NCBI GenBank assembly: GCA_964451095.1
Contig: CAYVGI010000002.1
Span: 23,348 to 87,347, forward strand
Direction of reading: 5' to 3'
Source of the DNA: DAOTTY01 sp964451095
Lineage (GTDB): Bacteria > Chloroflexota > Anaerolineae > Aggregatilineales > Phototrophicaceae
DNA: 64,000 nt
The position numbers and the translations under genes were made by a program. Shown one piece after another: positions 8,138 through 17,206 of the stretch. Numbering within the stretch: the first letter of the stretch is position 1; each line of letters starts with the position of its first letter. The notes under the pieces were generated by a model, which saw only the letters and a list, made by a program, of their open reading frames with translations, was not told where the DNA came from and searched no databases.

Positions 8138-9277
8138 TTAGCTTTCTTCAGTTGCTTCCATTTCTTCCATGTCCTCTTCGTTCATTTCCATATCTTCTTC
8201 ATCTTCCATCATATCGTCGTCCATCATGTCATCTTCGACTTCGAACTCGGTTTCCACCTCGCCTAGCAGCTCACGGGCGGCGTCCGTGAACTCCGTGACG
8301 ACCACGTTACTCAGGTCAATCGGCTCCTCGTACTCGGTGCGCCCGTTCTCACGGTGGATGCGCTCCACGTCTGCCAGCCCGCTCACAGGCAGCACCTGGT
8401 TCGGGTCGTAGATGACCGGGTTGCCCGTGCGTAGCGCTTCTTCCGTGCTGTTGGTGTAGGTAAGGTACGCGGCAAGGTTTTCTTCGCTCAGGTAGTCATC
8501 ACCCTGCATCAAGCGGCTTGCTTCCATCAGCGCCAGCACAAAACGCTGGGCTGCTTCGGGGCGCTCCGTCACGAACTGACCGCTGCCCACAAACGCCACC
8601 GTCATTAGCCCTGGCACGAAGTCCTCTGCAATGGCAAAGCCCGCACCTGCCTCAATGACTTGGTCTGCAAATGGGGAGCCGATAATGCCCGCGTCAATGG
8701 AGCCGTTTTCAATCGCGGCGGGCATGTCCGGGTTGCCCAGGTTGACTGCATTCACATCGAAGATCGTCAGCCCGGCGGGTTCCAGTGCTTTCGCCAGCAA
8801 GTACTCACCGCCACTGCCCGGGCCGCCCGCAACCGCTACTGTGCGCCCGGTCAGGTCAGCGAGCGACTCAATGCCGCTGTCTGTGCGGGCGACGAGCTTG
8901 GTGGGGCTGCCCTCAAACGGCTCCAGTCCGCCCGGCGCAATGATGCGCAGGTCAAGCCCCTCGTTCCAGCCGTTCCACAGGCTAGTGACGATAGCGATGC
9001 CGCCCACGTCAATCTGCCCCTCGGTGAGGAAGGCGATTGCCTCCGTGCCGGACGCCACACGCTCAATCTGCACATCCAGCCCGTACTTGTCGAACAGCCC
9101 GCGCTCCTCGGCAACGTACATGGTCGCAAACTTCATGATGGGCACGTAGGCAACCGTGATCTGCTCCGGTGGGTCGAGCGGATCCAGCATGGGTTCCATG
9201 TCGTCCTGTGCCAGCGCCGGGGCGACGCTCAGCACCAACAGGGCAATCAACAGCGCGTAAATCGTCTTGTTTAACAT
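8138..9277 (-). CDS. ABC transporter substrate-binding protein, NMT1/TauA/SsuA type, with acidic Met-rich tail
   Basis: A 379-residue protein starting at ATG 9277, chosen because AGGAG stands just upstream and a signal peptide follows at once (MLNKTIYALLIALLVLSVAP). The mature part shows the NMT1/THI5-like pattern: TVAYVPIMKFATMYVAEERG, DVGGIAIVTSLWNG, and PAAIENGSIDAGIIGSPF. Such proteins bind sulfonates, nitrate, thiamine precursors or similar solutes. The last 32 residues are almost only Asp, Glu and Met, which is unusual for the family. No permease or ATPase gene adjoins it, so its partners must be elsewhere. Confidence 0.85.
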   Translation of the reverse strand: MLNKTIYALLIALLVLSVAPALAQDDMEPMLDPLDPPEQITVAYVPIMKFATMYVAEERGLFDKYGLDVQIERVASGTEAIAFLTEGQIDVGGIAIVTSLWNGWNEGLDLRIIAPGGLEPFEGSPTKLVARTDSGIESLADLTGRTVAVAGGPGSGGEYLLAKALEPAGLTIFDVNAVNLGNPDMPAAIENGSIDAGIIGSPFADQVIEAGAGFAIAEDFVPGLMTVAFVGSGQFVTERPEAAQRFVLALMEASRLMQGDDYLSEENLAAYLTYTNSTEEALRTGNPVIYDPNQVLPVSGLADVERIHRENGRTEYEEPIDLSNVVVTEFTDAARELLGEVETEFEVEDDMMDDDMMEDEEDMEMNEEDMEEMEATEES

Positions 9278-9398
9278 TTTTTCTCCTTGTGAAAGTCTAT
9301 TGGGACGTGCGGGCAGGGTGTGCCCACAATGCACAATGTTACCGTTAGCAGGTGGGTGAATGCAAAATCCGCCCGCGACCCTTAATCCAGAAATGATG

Positions 9399-9404
9399 TA
9401 CAAT
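9399..9404 (+). promoter_or_regulatory. Candidate -10 box (TACAAT) for the GT-C gene at 9449
   Basis: TACAAT lies 45 bases ahead of the ATG at 9449, in a 171-base divergent intergenic region. No convincing -35 was seen. It matches the variant seen ahead of other genes here. Confidence 0.25.
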
Positions 9405-9448
9405 GAAGGCATTATGATTCTGGCATCATCATCCCCGGAGCAACGCTC

Positions 9449-11023
9449 ATGTCCCAGTCCAATCGCCTGACGTTACTGGCTATTGCCGCCATCATGTTCG
9501 TCGCGTTTATTGCGCACACCCTGCCCACCCCCCGCAACGTTGACGACTCTTTCATTACGTTTCGCTACAGCCGCAACATCGCCACCGGAGAGGGCTTTGT
9601 GTATAACCCCGGCGTGCGTACGCTGGGCACCACTACGCCGCTCTACGCCGTGACGATGGCAGGTATCGCGTTCATCACCCGTGGTGACAACTTCCCATGG
9701 TATGCCCTGCTTACCAACGCGGCAGCAGCAGCAGGCAGCGCGGCACTGTTGTTCGTGCTCATGCGCCGCGCAACCGAGAGCATTTACCCGGCGGTGGTGG
9801 TGGGGCTTTTGTGGGCGGTCACGCCGTTTAGCGTGACGTTCGCCGTCAGTGGCATGGAGACGAGTGTGGTCATTTTCTGGATGTTGGCGGCGTTCACTGC
9901 GCTCGTCTATGACCGCAAGTGGCTGGTGGGGCTTTTTGCAGGGCTGGGCTTGCTCACCCGCCCGGACGCCGCGATATGGATTTTGCTGCTGGGGCTTTAT
10001 CAGTTGATTGCCGAGGTGGTGCGTCACCGCCGTGTGCCGTGGCAAACGTGGCTCGCAGGCGCACTAACCATCGCGCCGTGGGTGATATTTGCCACGCTCT
10101 ACTTCGGCTCCCCCATCCCGAACAGCCTGGGTGCCAAGAGCGTCGCCTACCATGTGGCAGACTTAGGTGCGCTGCGCACGCTGGCGGTAAACTACGCCAA
10201 CCCGTTCCAGGACTACGAGACCATCGGCAGTCTGCCGTCTGCTGCCGGTCTGTTTGTGTACCCGGCGCTAAATCTGCTGGCGATGAGCGCGGCGTGGCGG
10301 CGGGAGCGGGCGCTGCTGCCGCTGCTGGTGTTCCCGTGGCTGTACTTTGCCATCTTCGCGGTGGCGAACCCGCTCATGTTCCGGTGGTATTTTGTGCCGC
10401 CGCTGCCCGCCTGGATTTTCGGAGCGGTGCTGGGGGTGTGGTCGCTGTTTGCGCTCATCGCGCAGCGCACCGAAACGACGCGCTGGTTACATCCGGCTGC
10501 TGCCGCGCTGATGCTCGGCTGGTGGGGCACGCTGGCATTGGGCGCGTGGAACCCGTCACCAGATCACGGTCCGGGCAGCCCAGCACCGGAGGCGGCATGG
10601 CACGAACTGGAACTGAACTACCAGATAATTGGCACGCAACTGCGCGATGAGTTCGGTGTGACGCCCGAAACCCGTGTTGCCAGCGCAGACATCGGCGCGG
10701 TGGGGTACTTTAGCGAGGCGACGATTGTGGACACGGTGGGACTGGTGACGCCGGAACTGAGCGCGTATTACCCGTTCGACCCGGCAATTCGTGTCACCGC
10801 GCCGGATGAGCAGAATTACGCCGTGCCCCCGCAGTTGATCTTGGACACGCAACCCGACTACTTCGTCACGATGGAGGGCTTTGTGCGCAACGGTCTCGCG
10901 CAGATGCCCGCCTTCACAGACAACTACACGCTCGTGCGGGAAATCCCGACGGAGTTCTACGGCACAGGGATGCAGCTTTACGCCCGCAACGATGTACTGG
11001 CGACCGTCGCAGCAGTGGACTAG
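9449..11023 (+). CDS. GT-C superfamily membrane glycosyltransferase (arabinofuranosyltransferase/mannosyltransferase-like)
   Basis: A 524-residue integral membrane protein. The first extracytoplasmic loop holds the GT-C acidic motif NVDDSFITFRYSRN followed by GEGFVYNPGVRTLGTTTPL, a pattern known from AftB-like and related enzymes. About ten membrane helices span residues 10-370. A C-terminal extracytoplasmic domain of about 150 residues follows (TRVASADIGAVGYFS, TPELSAYYPFD). It would use a polyprenyl-phosphate sugar on the outer face of the membrane; the acceptor is unknown. It is divergent from the binding-protein gene. Confidence 0.75.
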   Translation: MSQSNRLTLLAIAAIMFVAFIAHTLPTPRNVDDSFITFRYSRNIATGEGFVYNPGVRTLGTTTPLYAVTMAGIAFITRGDNFPWYALLTNAAAAAGSAALLFVLMRRATESIYPAVVVGLLWAVTPFSVTFAVSGMETSVVIFWMLAAFTALVYDRKWLVGLFAGLGLLTRPDAAIWILLLGLYQLIAEVVRHRRVPWQTWLAGALTIAPWVIFATLYFGSPIPNSLGAKSVAYHVADLGALRTLAVNYANPFQDYETIGSLPSAAGLFVYPALNLLAMSAAWRRERALLPLLVFPWLYFAIFAVANPLMFRWYFVPPLPAWIFGAVLGVWSLFALIAQRTETTRWLHPAAAALMLGWWGTLALGAWNPSPDHGPGSPAPEAAWHELELNYQIIGTQLRDEFGVTPETRVASADIGAVGYFSEATIVDTVGLVTPELSAYYPFDPAIRVTAPDEQNYAVPPQLILDTQPDYFVTMEGFVRNGLAQMPAFTDNYTLVREIPTEFYGTGMQLYARNDVLATVAAVD

Positions 11024-11089
11024 CCATCCATGTTCGGGGAACAGTACAATCCTAAAATAACAACAGCCCCACACAGGAGCACGGCAAAC

Positions 11090-11302
11090 ATGGCAGCGTT
11101 AGAACTTCAGGATGAGCAGTTAGTGCAGCGCTTGCAGGCGTTAGCGGCGCAAGAGGAACGCCCGTTGGACGATATTCTGCAAGGAATGCTGGAGCAGTAT
11201 ATGAGCCGTAAGCAGGCATTCGAGACAATGGAAGGTATGTTTGATGATGATATCAGCGACCTGTCGACATCTGTGCATGAAACAACAACAAGTTACTACT
11301 AA
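11090..11302 (+). CDS. Small antitoxin/RHH-like hypothetical protein
   Basis: About 70 residues from ATG 11090 (AGGAG about 12 bases upstream). An in-frame ATG at 11033 would add an unlikely N-terminus. The body is two predicted helices (LQDEQLVQRLQALAAQEE then LDDILQGMLEQYM), resembling the RHH dimer-forming part of antitoxin-like proteins. A short acidic tail ends in TTSYY. No toxin-like gene follows: only 56 bases remain to the convergent gene's end. Function unknown. Confidence 0.5.
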   Translation: MAALELQDEQLVQRLQALAAQEERPLDDILQGMLEQYMSRKQAFETMEGMFDDDISDLSTSVHETTTSYY

Positions 11303-11358
11303 AGTGCTTGTGTACGGGCAACCCATGGTGGAGAATTCTACCACCCAACCCGCAGATA

Positions 11359-12096
11359 TCACTCTCGCCTGCCGTGCCGACTGCCCCGCGTGCCCGCTAG
11401 CAAATCACGCAACGTCACGGGGTCACGCTCTGTGAGGCGGGCGTGGCGGTCAGGATTAAGTTCGCCGTCGCTGCCCGGTGGGGGCAGCGCATCTGCGACT
11501 GCCGCGTCCACCAGCGCGTCCTGGTCAAGTGAGCGCCACGTAAAGCCGTGCACCGCAAACAGGTCATTGTCCAGGTGCACCCGCAGCGACCACGCCCCAC
11601 CCGGTTCGATCTGCTCGAAGCGAAACGGGAGTTGCAGCCGCACATGGTTGACGCCCGGTTCCAGCGCAATAAGTTGTTCCCGCGCCTGGTACCGCCGCTG
11701 TTGGTCATCGTGCAGTGCCGCCGCCAGCAGCAACCGCTGTGTGCTGTCGCATTCCAGCGTGAGTTGGACGGTCACATAGTCGGAGTAGGCGGGCACAGGC
11801 ACAACGCGGTAGTCCTTGCCCGTAAACTCATTCGTGTGGAAGGTGAGGTCGGTCAGTTGCAGCGTGTGATCGTGCCAGTTGGCGGCGTCCATTGCGGCGA
11901 GGGCATGAGCGTGGCGCGGCAGTGAGGCTCGCTGCCACCAGCGCTGCAATACCACCAGACGGGGCACAACCGTCGTGTAGCCCATGCCCAGCGCGGCGGC
12001 AACCAACACCAGCCACCACGCGAACACATCGACCAGCACCACCACCACCGCCGAAAACCCGACCAACCCAAGTGTTACGCGCCACCGCTGCGCCAT
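11359..12096 (-). CDS. Paralogous two-TM membrane protein with beta-rich domain (copy 1 of 3)
   Basis: A 245-residue protein. Two close membrane helices form residues 8-48. A beta-rich, immunoglobulin-like region of about 130 residues follows, containing AWSLRVHLDNDLFAVHGFTW. The C-terminus carries PVTLRDLLAG. It shares with its two upstream neighbours the order helices, beta domain, disordered linker, then [VM][ST]L-x-[DE]LL near the end. It starts three bases after the stop of copy 2, so it is the last gene of a tight operon. No family recognised and no enzyme motif. Likely anchored in the membrane with the beta domain as a binding module. Confidence 0.65.
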   Translation of the reverse strand: MAQRWRVTLGLVGFSAVVVVLVDVFAWWLVLVAAALGMGYTTVVPRLVVLQRWWQRASLPRHAHALAAMDAANWHDHTLQLTDLTFHTNEFTGKDYRVVPVPAYSDYVTVQLTLECDSTQRLLLAAALHDDQQRRYQAREQLIALEPGVNHVRLQLPFRFEQIEPGGAWSLRVHLDNDLFAVHGFTWRSLDQDALVDAAVADALPPPGSDGELNPDRHARLTERDPVTLRDLLAGTRGSRHGRRE

Positions 12097-12099
12097 GGG

Positions 12100-12942
12100 C
12101 TAGCGCTTTGCCTGTCGCTGCGCGGGTGGAGGGTCGTCCTCCCCCTGGAACGAGAGCAGTTCGTCCAGGCTCATGTTCTCTAGGCGGCTCTCTGCCATTG
12201 CCGCCCGCAGTTCATTGCTGATCTCACCGTCGTCTGCCAACTGCTCGGCGGCGAATGCCTCGCCTTTGTCGCGCCAGTCGAACGTGTGCACGGCAACAGG
12301 CAAGCCATCTGCATTTACCTTAAGCGTCCAACCCCCCTCGTCCATGTCCAGCGCGTCGTGCACGGGCACCCACCGCGACGGGATGATGAGGTTGCGCCCC
12401 TTGTTGAACTGGTGCCTTTCTTCGTGCAGGAACACCACTTCGCCCCGGTCGTCCAGCAGCTCAAACGTGACCTTGCCGGTTGCTGCCCGGGGCAGGCGCA
12501 GCTCGACGAAGGGGCGGATGTAGTCGACATCGTTGGGCACACCGCGCATCCGGTAGATTTTCTGCTCCTTCTGCCCACGATAGGCAATCACGCCCACATC
12601 CACGGGCAGCACCGCCGCCGCAGACGGGTCTAGCCCGGCGGACTGTGCCGCTTGCAGTGCATGGGAGTACACATGGGGCGTGTTCGGGCGGCGGTCTGCC
12701 TCGTCGTCGACATCGGCAAACGCATAGTCCACCTGTTCGCGGCGGCGGCGCCAGCGCTCATATTCGATGTCCGCCCGGCGTTCCGCGTCGCGGTTGTTGC
12801 TGCTCTGCTCAAACTGGCGAAAGAGCAGGTATATGCCAGCCAACCCGACGAACGCACCGAACACCTCACCGTTGCCGACTGCCGCCAGCCCGCCGAATAC
12901 CATGCCCAGCCCAAGCATAATTTGTAGAAAACGCCGATTCAT
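12100..12942 (-). CDS. Paralogous two-TM membrane protein with beta-rich domain (copy 2 of 3)
   Basis: A 280-residue protein. The N-terminal hydrophobic hairpin (residues 7-41) is followed by a charged segment rich in Arg and Glu, then a beta-rich domain with KVTFELLDDRGEVVFLHEE and GWTLKVNADGLPVAVHTFDW. The second phrase aligns with the LRVHLDNDLFAVHGFTW region of copy 1. The C-terminus has MSLDELLS, the same short motif as the other two copies. Middle gene of the trio, 51 bases after copy 3 and 3 bases before copy 1. Function unknown. The repeated motif suggests a shared partner, which is inference. Confidence 0.65.
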   Translation of the reverse strand: MNRRFLQIMLGLGMVFGGLAAVGNGEVFGAFVGLAGIYLLFRQFEQSSNNRDAERRADIEYERWRRRREQVDYAFADVDDEADRRPNTPHVYSHALQAAQSAGLDPSAAAVLPVDVGVIAYRGQKEQKIYRMRGVPNDVDYIRPFVELRLPRAATGKVTFELLDDRGEVVFLHEERHQFNKGRNLIIPSRWVPVHDALDMDEGGWTLKVNADGLPVAVHTFDWRDKGEAFAAEQLADDGEISNELRAAMAESRLENMSLDELLSFQGEDDPPPAQRQAKR

Positions 12943-12993
12943 ACGCGGGGGGGTGCTCCGTTGCTTGCAGACGCAAAAAAGTGCAAGACTGTG

Positions 12994-13788
12994 TTAGTCA
13001 TCGCGGCGAGCCTGCTGGCGCAGCAGTTCTTCTAGCGTAACCGGGATTTCGCTGTCGTCATCGTCGCGCTGGCGGCGCACGGGACGCTCGCCGTCATTGT
13101 CGCGCAAGCGGTTGCGGGCAGCGTCCCCGCGCCGCCCCGCCCAACGGTCTCTCGTAGAGGGCGCGATGCTGAAGCCCAGCACACCGATTAGTTCCTCGTT
13201 GACGTACACGCGCAGGTCGGCGTCGCCGGGGTCAATGCTCATGGTGCTGTTGAACAGTGGCATCTGGTTGCCCGCCAGGATGTCCAGCCGTCCGTCGCGC
13301 ATGTACTGCTCTTGCTCGTGTTTGTAGACGAGGTTGCCGTGCCCATCTTCGATCTCAAAGCGCACACTGGCACGGCGGTCTGCTTCGGTGGCGGGCACTT
13401 GCAGCGTGAAGTAAGGGCGCACGCCGTCATCATCTAAGGAGACGCTGCGGGTGCGCTGCATCACCATGCCGTCTTGCCGCTCCAGCATCGTAATCAGCCC
13501 AACGTCCAGCAGTTCGATGTCGCGCAGCATGAGCACGCCGCGTGCCTTGGCGCGTTCGGTTGCCTCGCGGGCATCCGCCGTGACCTTGCCGCCCGTCAGT
13601 GCTTTGTCCTGCACAGTTTTCAACAGCCGCTGCGGTTCCAGGTCGAACAGTGCCACGCCGCCCGCCACGCCCAGCGCCCCCAGCAGCAGCACGCTTGCCG
13701 CAGAATCAAAGCCCTGGGAGATGACCGCCAGCCCCGTCAGCGCAGCGAGTGTGCCCAGCCAGACCAGGTTTCGTCTCTTTATCCGCAT
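12994..13788 (-). CDS. Paralogous two-TM membrane protein with beta-rich domain (copy 3 of 3)
   Basis: A 264-residue protein from ATG 13788 (GGGG about nine bases upstream). A TTG at 13806 would add six residues. Two membrane helices lie within residues 8-47. A beta-rich domain contains SVRFEIEDGHGNLVYKHEQ and ADLRVYVNEELIGVLGFS, matching the fold pattern of copies 1 and 2. A basic/acidic low-complexity linker leads to VTLEELLRQQ at the C-terminus. First gene of the operon, so the promoter should lie in 13789-14201, the region shared with the divergent PBP-like gene. Confidence 0.65.
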   Translation of the reverse strand: MRIKRRNLVWLGTLAALTGLAVISQGFDSAASVLLLGALGVAGGVALFDLEPQRLLKTVQDKALTGGKVTADAREATERAKARGVLMLRDIELLDVGLITMLERQDGMVMQRTRSVSLDDDGVRPYFTLQVPATEADRRASVRFEIEDGHGNLVYKHEQEQYMRDGRLDILAGNQMPLFNSTMSIDPGDADLRVYVNEELIGVLGFSIAPSTRDRWAGRRGDAARNRLRDNDGERPVRRQRDDDDSEIPVTLEELLRQQARRDD

Positions 13789-13886
13789 TGGTGTGTTACC
13801 CCGCAACTTGAGTTGGCGGCGACCTTCGGGTGCCGCTCGTGAACATCATCTTGACTATTATACGTGAGAAATCCGCCGGGGTTACG

Positions 13887-13900
13887 GGTGGGTACCCACC
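13887..13900. promoter_or_regulatory. 14-bp perfect palindrome, possible operator
   Basis: GGTGGGTACCCACC is a perfect palindrome in the 413-base divergent region between the membrane-protein trio and the PBP-like gene. A shortened version, TGGGTACCCA, recurs at 40927-40936 upstream of the SDR gene. Either could be a dimeric repressor site. There is no direct evidence of binding. Confidence 0.3.
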
Positions 13901-13971
13901 GATAACGAATCATTTATACGGTTTATGCACGGCGCGGCTGCATTTCAGGCGATTGGCAGTTTCATCTCCGG

Positions 13972-14070
13972 GCTCAAGCCGGGGAATACCAATGCCGCCC
14001 AGTCCGAGCTGCTTTAGCTGCTTCCCGCCCCCAAATTTAGCTGTTTGGCTTTCGGCAAACAGCGAGAAGA
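13972..14070. repeat. Dispersed intergenic repeat, copy A
   Basis: This non-coding stretch shares an ordered series of words with copy B (49522-49600): TCAAGCCG, then GCCCAGTCCGAGC, then CTT-AG-TGCTTC, then AGC and a small hairpin. Here the hairpin is CTGTTTG..CAAACAG at 14041-14062. The rest of 13789-14201 holds the palindrome at 13887 and a TACAAT at 14162; I see no further gene in it. Confidence 0.4.
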
Positions 14071-14201
14071 CGTGCGACTGTGTACCAAGACATTTTTTTT
14101 GCCAGAATATTGAAATACACCCGCACGGCGCGGCGAACTGGCAACGCAACCGCAACACCATTACAATGCGATGTGAGCAAACCGTGAGGAACACACCCAC
14201 C

Positions 14202-17138
14202 ATGGCATCGGTCGCACACATCATCCGGCGGCGGCGGGCACGGAAGGCACGCCAGCGCCAGCAGCGCCAAACCCGCCGCGTCCTGAGCACGGTTTTGGGC
14301 GGCGCAGCACTCCTGCTGTTTATTCTGCCGGCGGGCGGCGCGGTGGCGGTCGCGCTCAGCTATTATGCGCAGTTTTCCGCCGGGGTGCCCACCAACCCGC
14401 AGCAAAACCTCGCGCTAGACCCGCTGCTAGGCGCGTCTCAGTTATATGACCGCACCGGGCAAACGCTGCTGTGGACGGTGGATGACCCACTGGGTGACGA
14501 GCGCACATGGCTGCCCTTGGATGCTATGCCGGATGCAATGGTGCAGGCAACGCTGCTGCGCGAAGACCCGGACTTCCTGCAAACCGCCGCCTTCCGCCCG
14601 GCGCAAACCGCCCGCACGCTGTTTAGCAACCACTTTACCGACCTCAACGAAGAACCCGCCCCACCCGACCCAACGCTCACCGGGCGGCTGGTGCGCAACG
14701 CGCTTGCCCCCCCACCAGAACCCGTCACCGCGGCATACCGCGCCCGCGAGCACGCGCTCGTAGCGGAGGTGAATCGTCGTTTTACGCCGCAGCAGGTGCT
14801 GGAGTGGCACCTGAACACCAACTACTACGGCAACAATGCCTACGGGGTGGCGGCGGCGGCACAGGTGTACTTTGGCAAAACCGTGGACGCGCTCACGCTG
14901 GATGAAATGGCGATGCTGGCGGCAATCCCGACGCTGAACAACACCGCCCAGTACAACCCGCTTGACGATGAGGTGGCGGCACGCGGGCGGCAGGGAGATG
15001 TGCTGCGCGACCTGATGCTGAACGGCTACATCAATGAAGGGGTGTACGCCAACGCGGTAAACACCATCACGCCGATTGCTGGCAGCGGCGGGCAGCGTCC
15101 CCTTGTGGCACCGGAGTACGCGCAGTACGCCCGCCGCCAGGCAGAGACGATCCTCAATGCGCAGGGCTACAACGGCACACGTTTGGTCGCACGCGGCGGG
15201 CTGACCATTATCACCGCGCTGGACATGGACTTGCACGCGCAGGCAACCTGCACCCTAAACACACATCTCGCGGCATTGGGTGGCGGCACGCCCCCGCCCC
15301 CGTGCGCGGCAATCGCCTACCTGCCCGCCGTCTCACCCATCACCGGGGCGGCACCGGACGCGGGCGCGATAACCCTCATTGATGTGGACACGGGCGAACT
15401 GCTGGCGGTCGTCGGTGATGTAACGGCAGACAACCGCCAACCGGGACCCGTGCTGTATCCGTTTGTGTACCTACGGGCGTTTAGCACCGGGCTAACCACG
15501 CCCGCCCGCATGGTGCTGGATGTGCCGCTGCGCTTCCCTGGCATGGCGGATGGGCTGATCTACACGCCCACCAACCCGGACGGCACCTTTCGCGGTCCGG
15601 TGAACCTGCGGGCAGCAATGGGTGCCGGGCTGCTGCCCCCTGCCGCACAGGTCGCCAGCACAGAGGGGCTGGACGGCGTGCAGTTCACGGCGCGGCAAAT
15701 CGGCATGAGCAGCCTGGACTTACCCACGCTGGATCTGTCTATGCTGGAGCGAGGCGGCAGTGTGTCGGTATTGGATGCCACCTACGTCTACAGTGTGTTC
15801 GGGGCGCTGGGCGAGATGCGCGGTGTGCTCACCAGTGGCGCTGCCCGCCCCCGCAACCCGGTCGCTGTGCTGGAAATCCGCGATGCGGAGGGGGCGGTGC
15901 TGTGGGCATACGACGACACCGAACGCCTACAGAGCACCACCCCTATCATGGACGGTGGGCTGAGCTATCTCGTCAACAACATCCTGGCAGATCAGTCCAC
16001 GCGGGCGGGCACGCTGGGCACAGAGAACATACTCGCCGCGCCGCGCCCGACGGCGGTCGTCTATGGGACGGCAGGGGGCGGACATAACTGGACGGTGGGC
16101 TACACACCGCACCTGGCAGTCGGCGTGTGGCTGGGTCGCACGGATGACAGTCCGGTGGCGCTGCCGCCCTACGGCGTGGACGGTGCGGGCGCGGTTTGGC
16201 GGGCGCTGCTCGATTACACCCACGACCGCGACGCCTTGCCGCCGGACGACTGGCAACCACCGGACAACATCGTGGAGGCGCGGGTGTGCGAGCGCACGGG
16301 CTTGCGCCCCAACGACGCCTGCCCACAGCTTACCGAGATCTTCCTGGATGGCACCGTGCCGCAGGATGTGGATACCTACTGGGAACGGGTCGCGGTCAAC
16401 AGCGAGAACGGGCTGCTAGCAACTGCGAACACACCCGCCAGCCTACGCGAGGAGCAGGTGTTTTTTGTGCCGCCCACCGAAGCGCTGGAATGGTGGGAAA
16501 CCAATCAACTGCCGCTGCCGCCCACCGAGTTCGACACGCTCACCCGCCCAGAACTGGTGCAGTCTACGGTGATTTTGCGCCCGGCACTACTGGATTACGT
16601 CAGCGGGCAGGTGGATGTTCGGGGCAGCATGGACGCAGACAACTTGCAGTACTACCAGATTGCCTACGGCGAGGGGTTGAACCCGACTGAGTGGATTGCC
16701 ATCACGGAGCAGCGCCCGGATTACACGCCCGGCGCAACGCTGGGCACCTGGGACACCACCGGGCTAGATGGGCTGTACAATCTGCGTCTTTCCGCTGTGA
16801 TGAACGACGACACCATTGACCCGGTAATTATCCAGGTGACGGTAGATAACGTGCCGCCTGCCATCACGCTGGCGGCAGGCGAACCGGGGCAGGTGTTCAC
16901 GTTCCTGAACAACGATGTCATCCCGCTGAGCGCCGACGCGCAGGACAACGTGGCAATTGACTATGTGGAGTTCTACCACAACGGGGAGTTCGTCGGCGCG
17001 GATGAGACGTTCCCGTTTGGCTACGAGCACCCGATTGAGCGCGTGGGGCGAGAGACGTTTAGCGCAGTGGTGTTCGACGCCGCCGGTAACCAATCCAGTG
17101 CAGAAACGGTGGTGGAGGTGCTGCGCGGCGGCACGTAA
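14202..17138 (+). CDS. Class A penicillin-binding-protein-like protein with degenerate transpeptidase motifs
   Basis: About 978 residues from ATG 14202 (GAGGA upstream). A basic N-terminus and one membrane helix lead into a GT51 transglycosylase-like domain with the catalytic-type LLREDPDFL and the QQVLEWHLNTNYYGNNAYG/YFGKT blocks. The usual GGSTITQQ block is absent. In the transpeptidase-like domain the SxxK site reads GPVLYP (Pro416, Tyr419), the SxN region reads AMGAGLLPP, and the KTGT site reads VYGT (620-623), so all three catalytic motifs are lost. About 230 C-terminal residues form Ig/FN3-like domains. Likely a pseudoenzyme or a glycosyltransferase-only wall protein. Confidence 0.8.
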   Translation: MASVAHIIRRRRARKARQRQQRQTRRVLSTVLGGAALLLFILPAGGAVAVALSYYAQFSAGVPTNPQQNLALDPLLGASQLYDRTGQTLLWTVDDPLGDERTWLPLDAMPDAMVQATLLREDPDFLQTAAFRPAQTARTLFSNHFTDLNEEPAPPDPTLTGRLVRNALAPPPEPVTAAYRAREHALVAEVNRRFTPQQVLEWHLNTNYYGNNAYGVAAAAQVYFGKTVDALTLDEMAMLAAIPTLNNTAQYNPLDDEVAARGRQGDVLRDLMLNGYINEGVYANAVNTITPIAGSGGQRPLVAPEYAQYARRQAETILNAQGYNGTRLVARGGLTIITALDMDLHAQATCTLNTHLAALGGGTPPPPCAAIAYLPAVSPITGAAPDAGAITLIDVDTGELLAVVGDVTADNRQPGPVLYPFVYLRAFSTGLTTPARMVLDVPLRFPGMADGLIYTPTNPDGTFRGPVNLRAAMGAGLLPPAAQVASTEGLDGVQFTARQIGMSSLDLPTLDLSMLERGGSVSVLDATYVYSVFGALGEMRGVLTSGAARPRNPVAVLEIRDAEGAVLWAYDDTERLQSTTPIMDGGLSYLVNNILADQSTRAGTLGTENILAAPRPTAVVYGTAGGGHNWTVGYTPHLAVGVWLGRTDDSPVALPPYGVDGAGAVWRALLDYTHDRDALPPDDWQPPDNIVEARVCERTGLRPNDACPQLTEIFLDGTVPQDVDTYWERVAVNSENGLLATANTPASLREEQVFFVPPTEALEWWETNQLPLPPTEFDTLTRPELVQSTVILRPALLDYVSGQVDVRGSMDADNLQYYQIAYGEGLNPTEWIAITEQRPDYTPGATLGTWDTTGLDGLYNLRLSAVMNDDTIDPVIIQVTVDNVPPAITLAAGEPGQVFTFLNNDVIPLSADAQDNVAIDYVEFYHNGEFVGADETFPFGYEHPIERVGRETFSAVVFDAAGNQSSAETVVEVLRGGT

Positions 17139-17206
17139 AGCGGGGCGGGGCATCGGCTACCTTACCTCGCAAGCAGCATGAGCACCAACATGACGCGCAT
17201 TTTGGG

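Noticed and set aside
11241..11435. A 64-codon plus-strand frame overlapping the end of the 11090 gene, considered as a toxin partner
   Set aside because: No PIN or RelE features. It lies mostly antisense to the end of the neighbouring gene.
13830..14201. Extending the PBP-like gene to an upstream start at 13830
   Set aside because: The extra 124 residues have no family match and cover the intergenic repeat and the palindrome. ATG 14202 has a ribosome site and precedes a typical basic N-terminus and membrane anchor.
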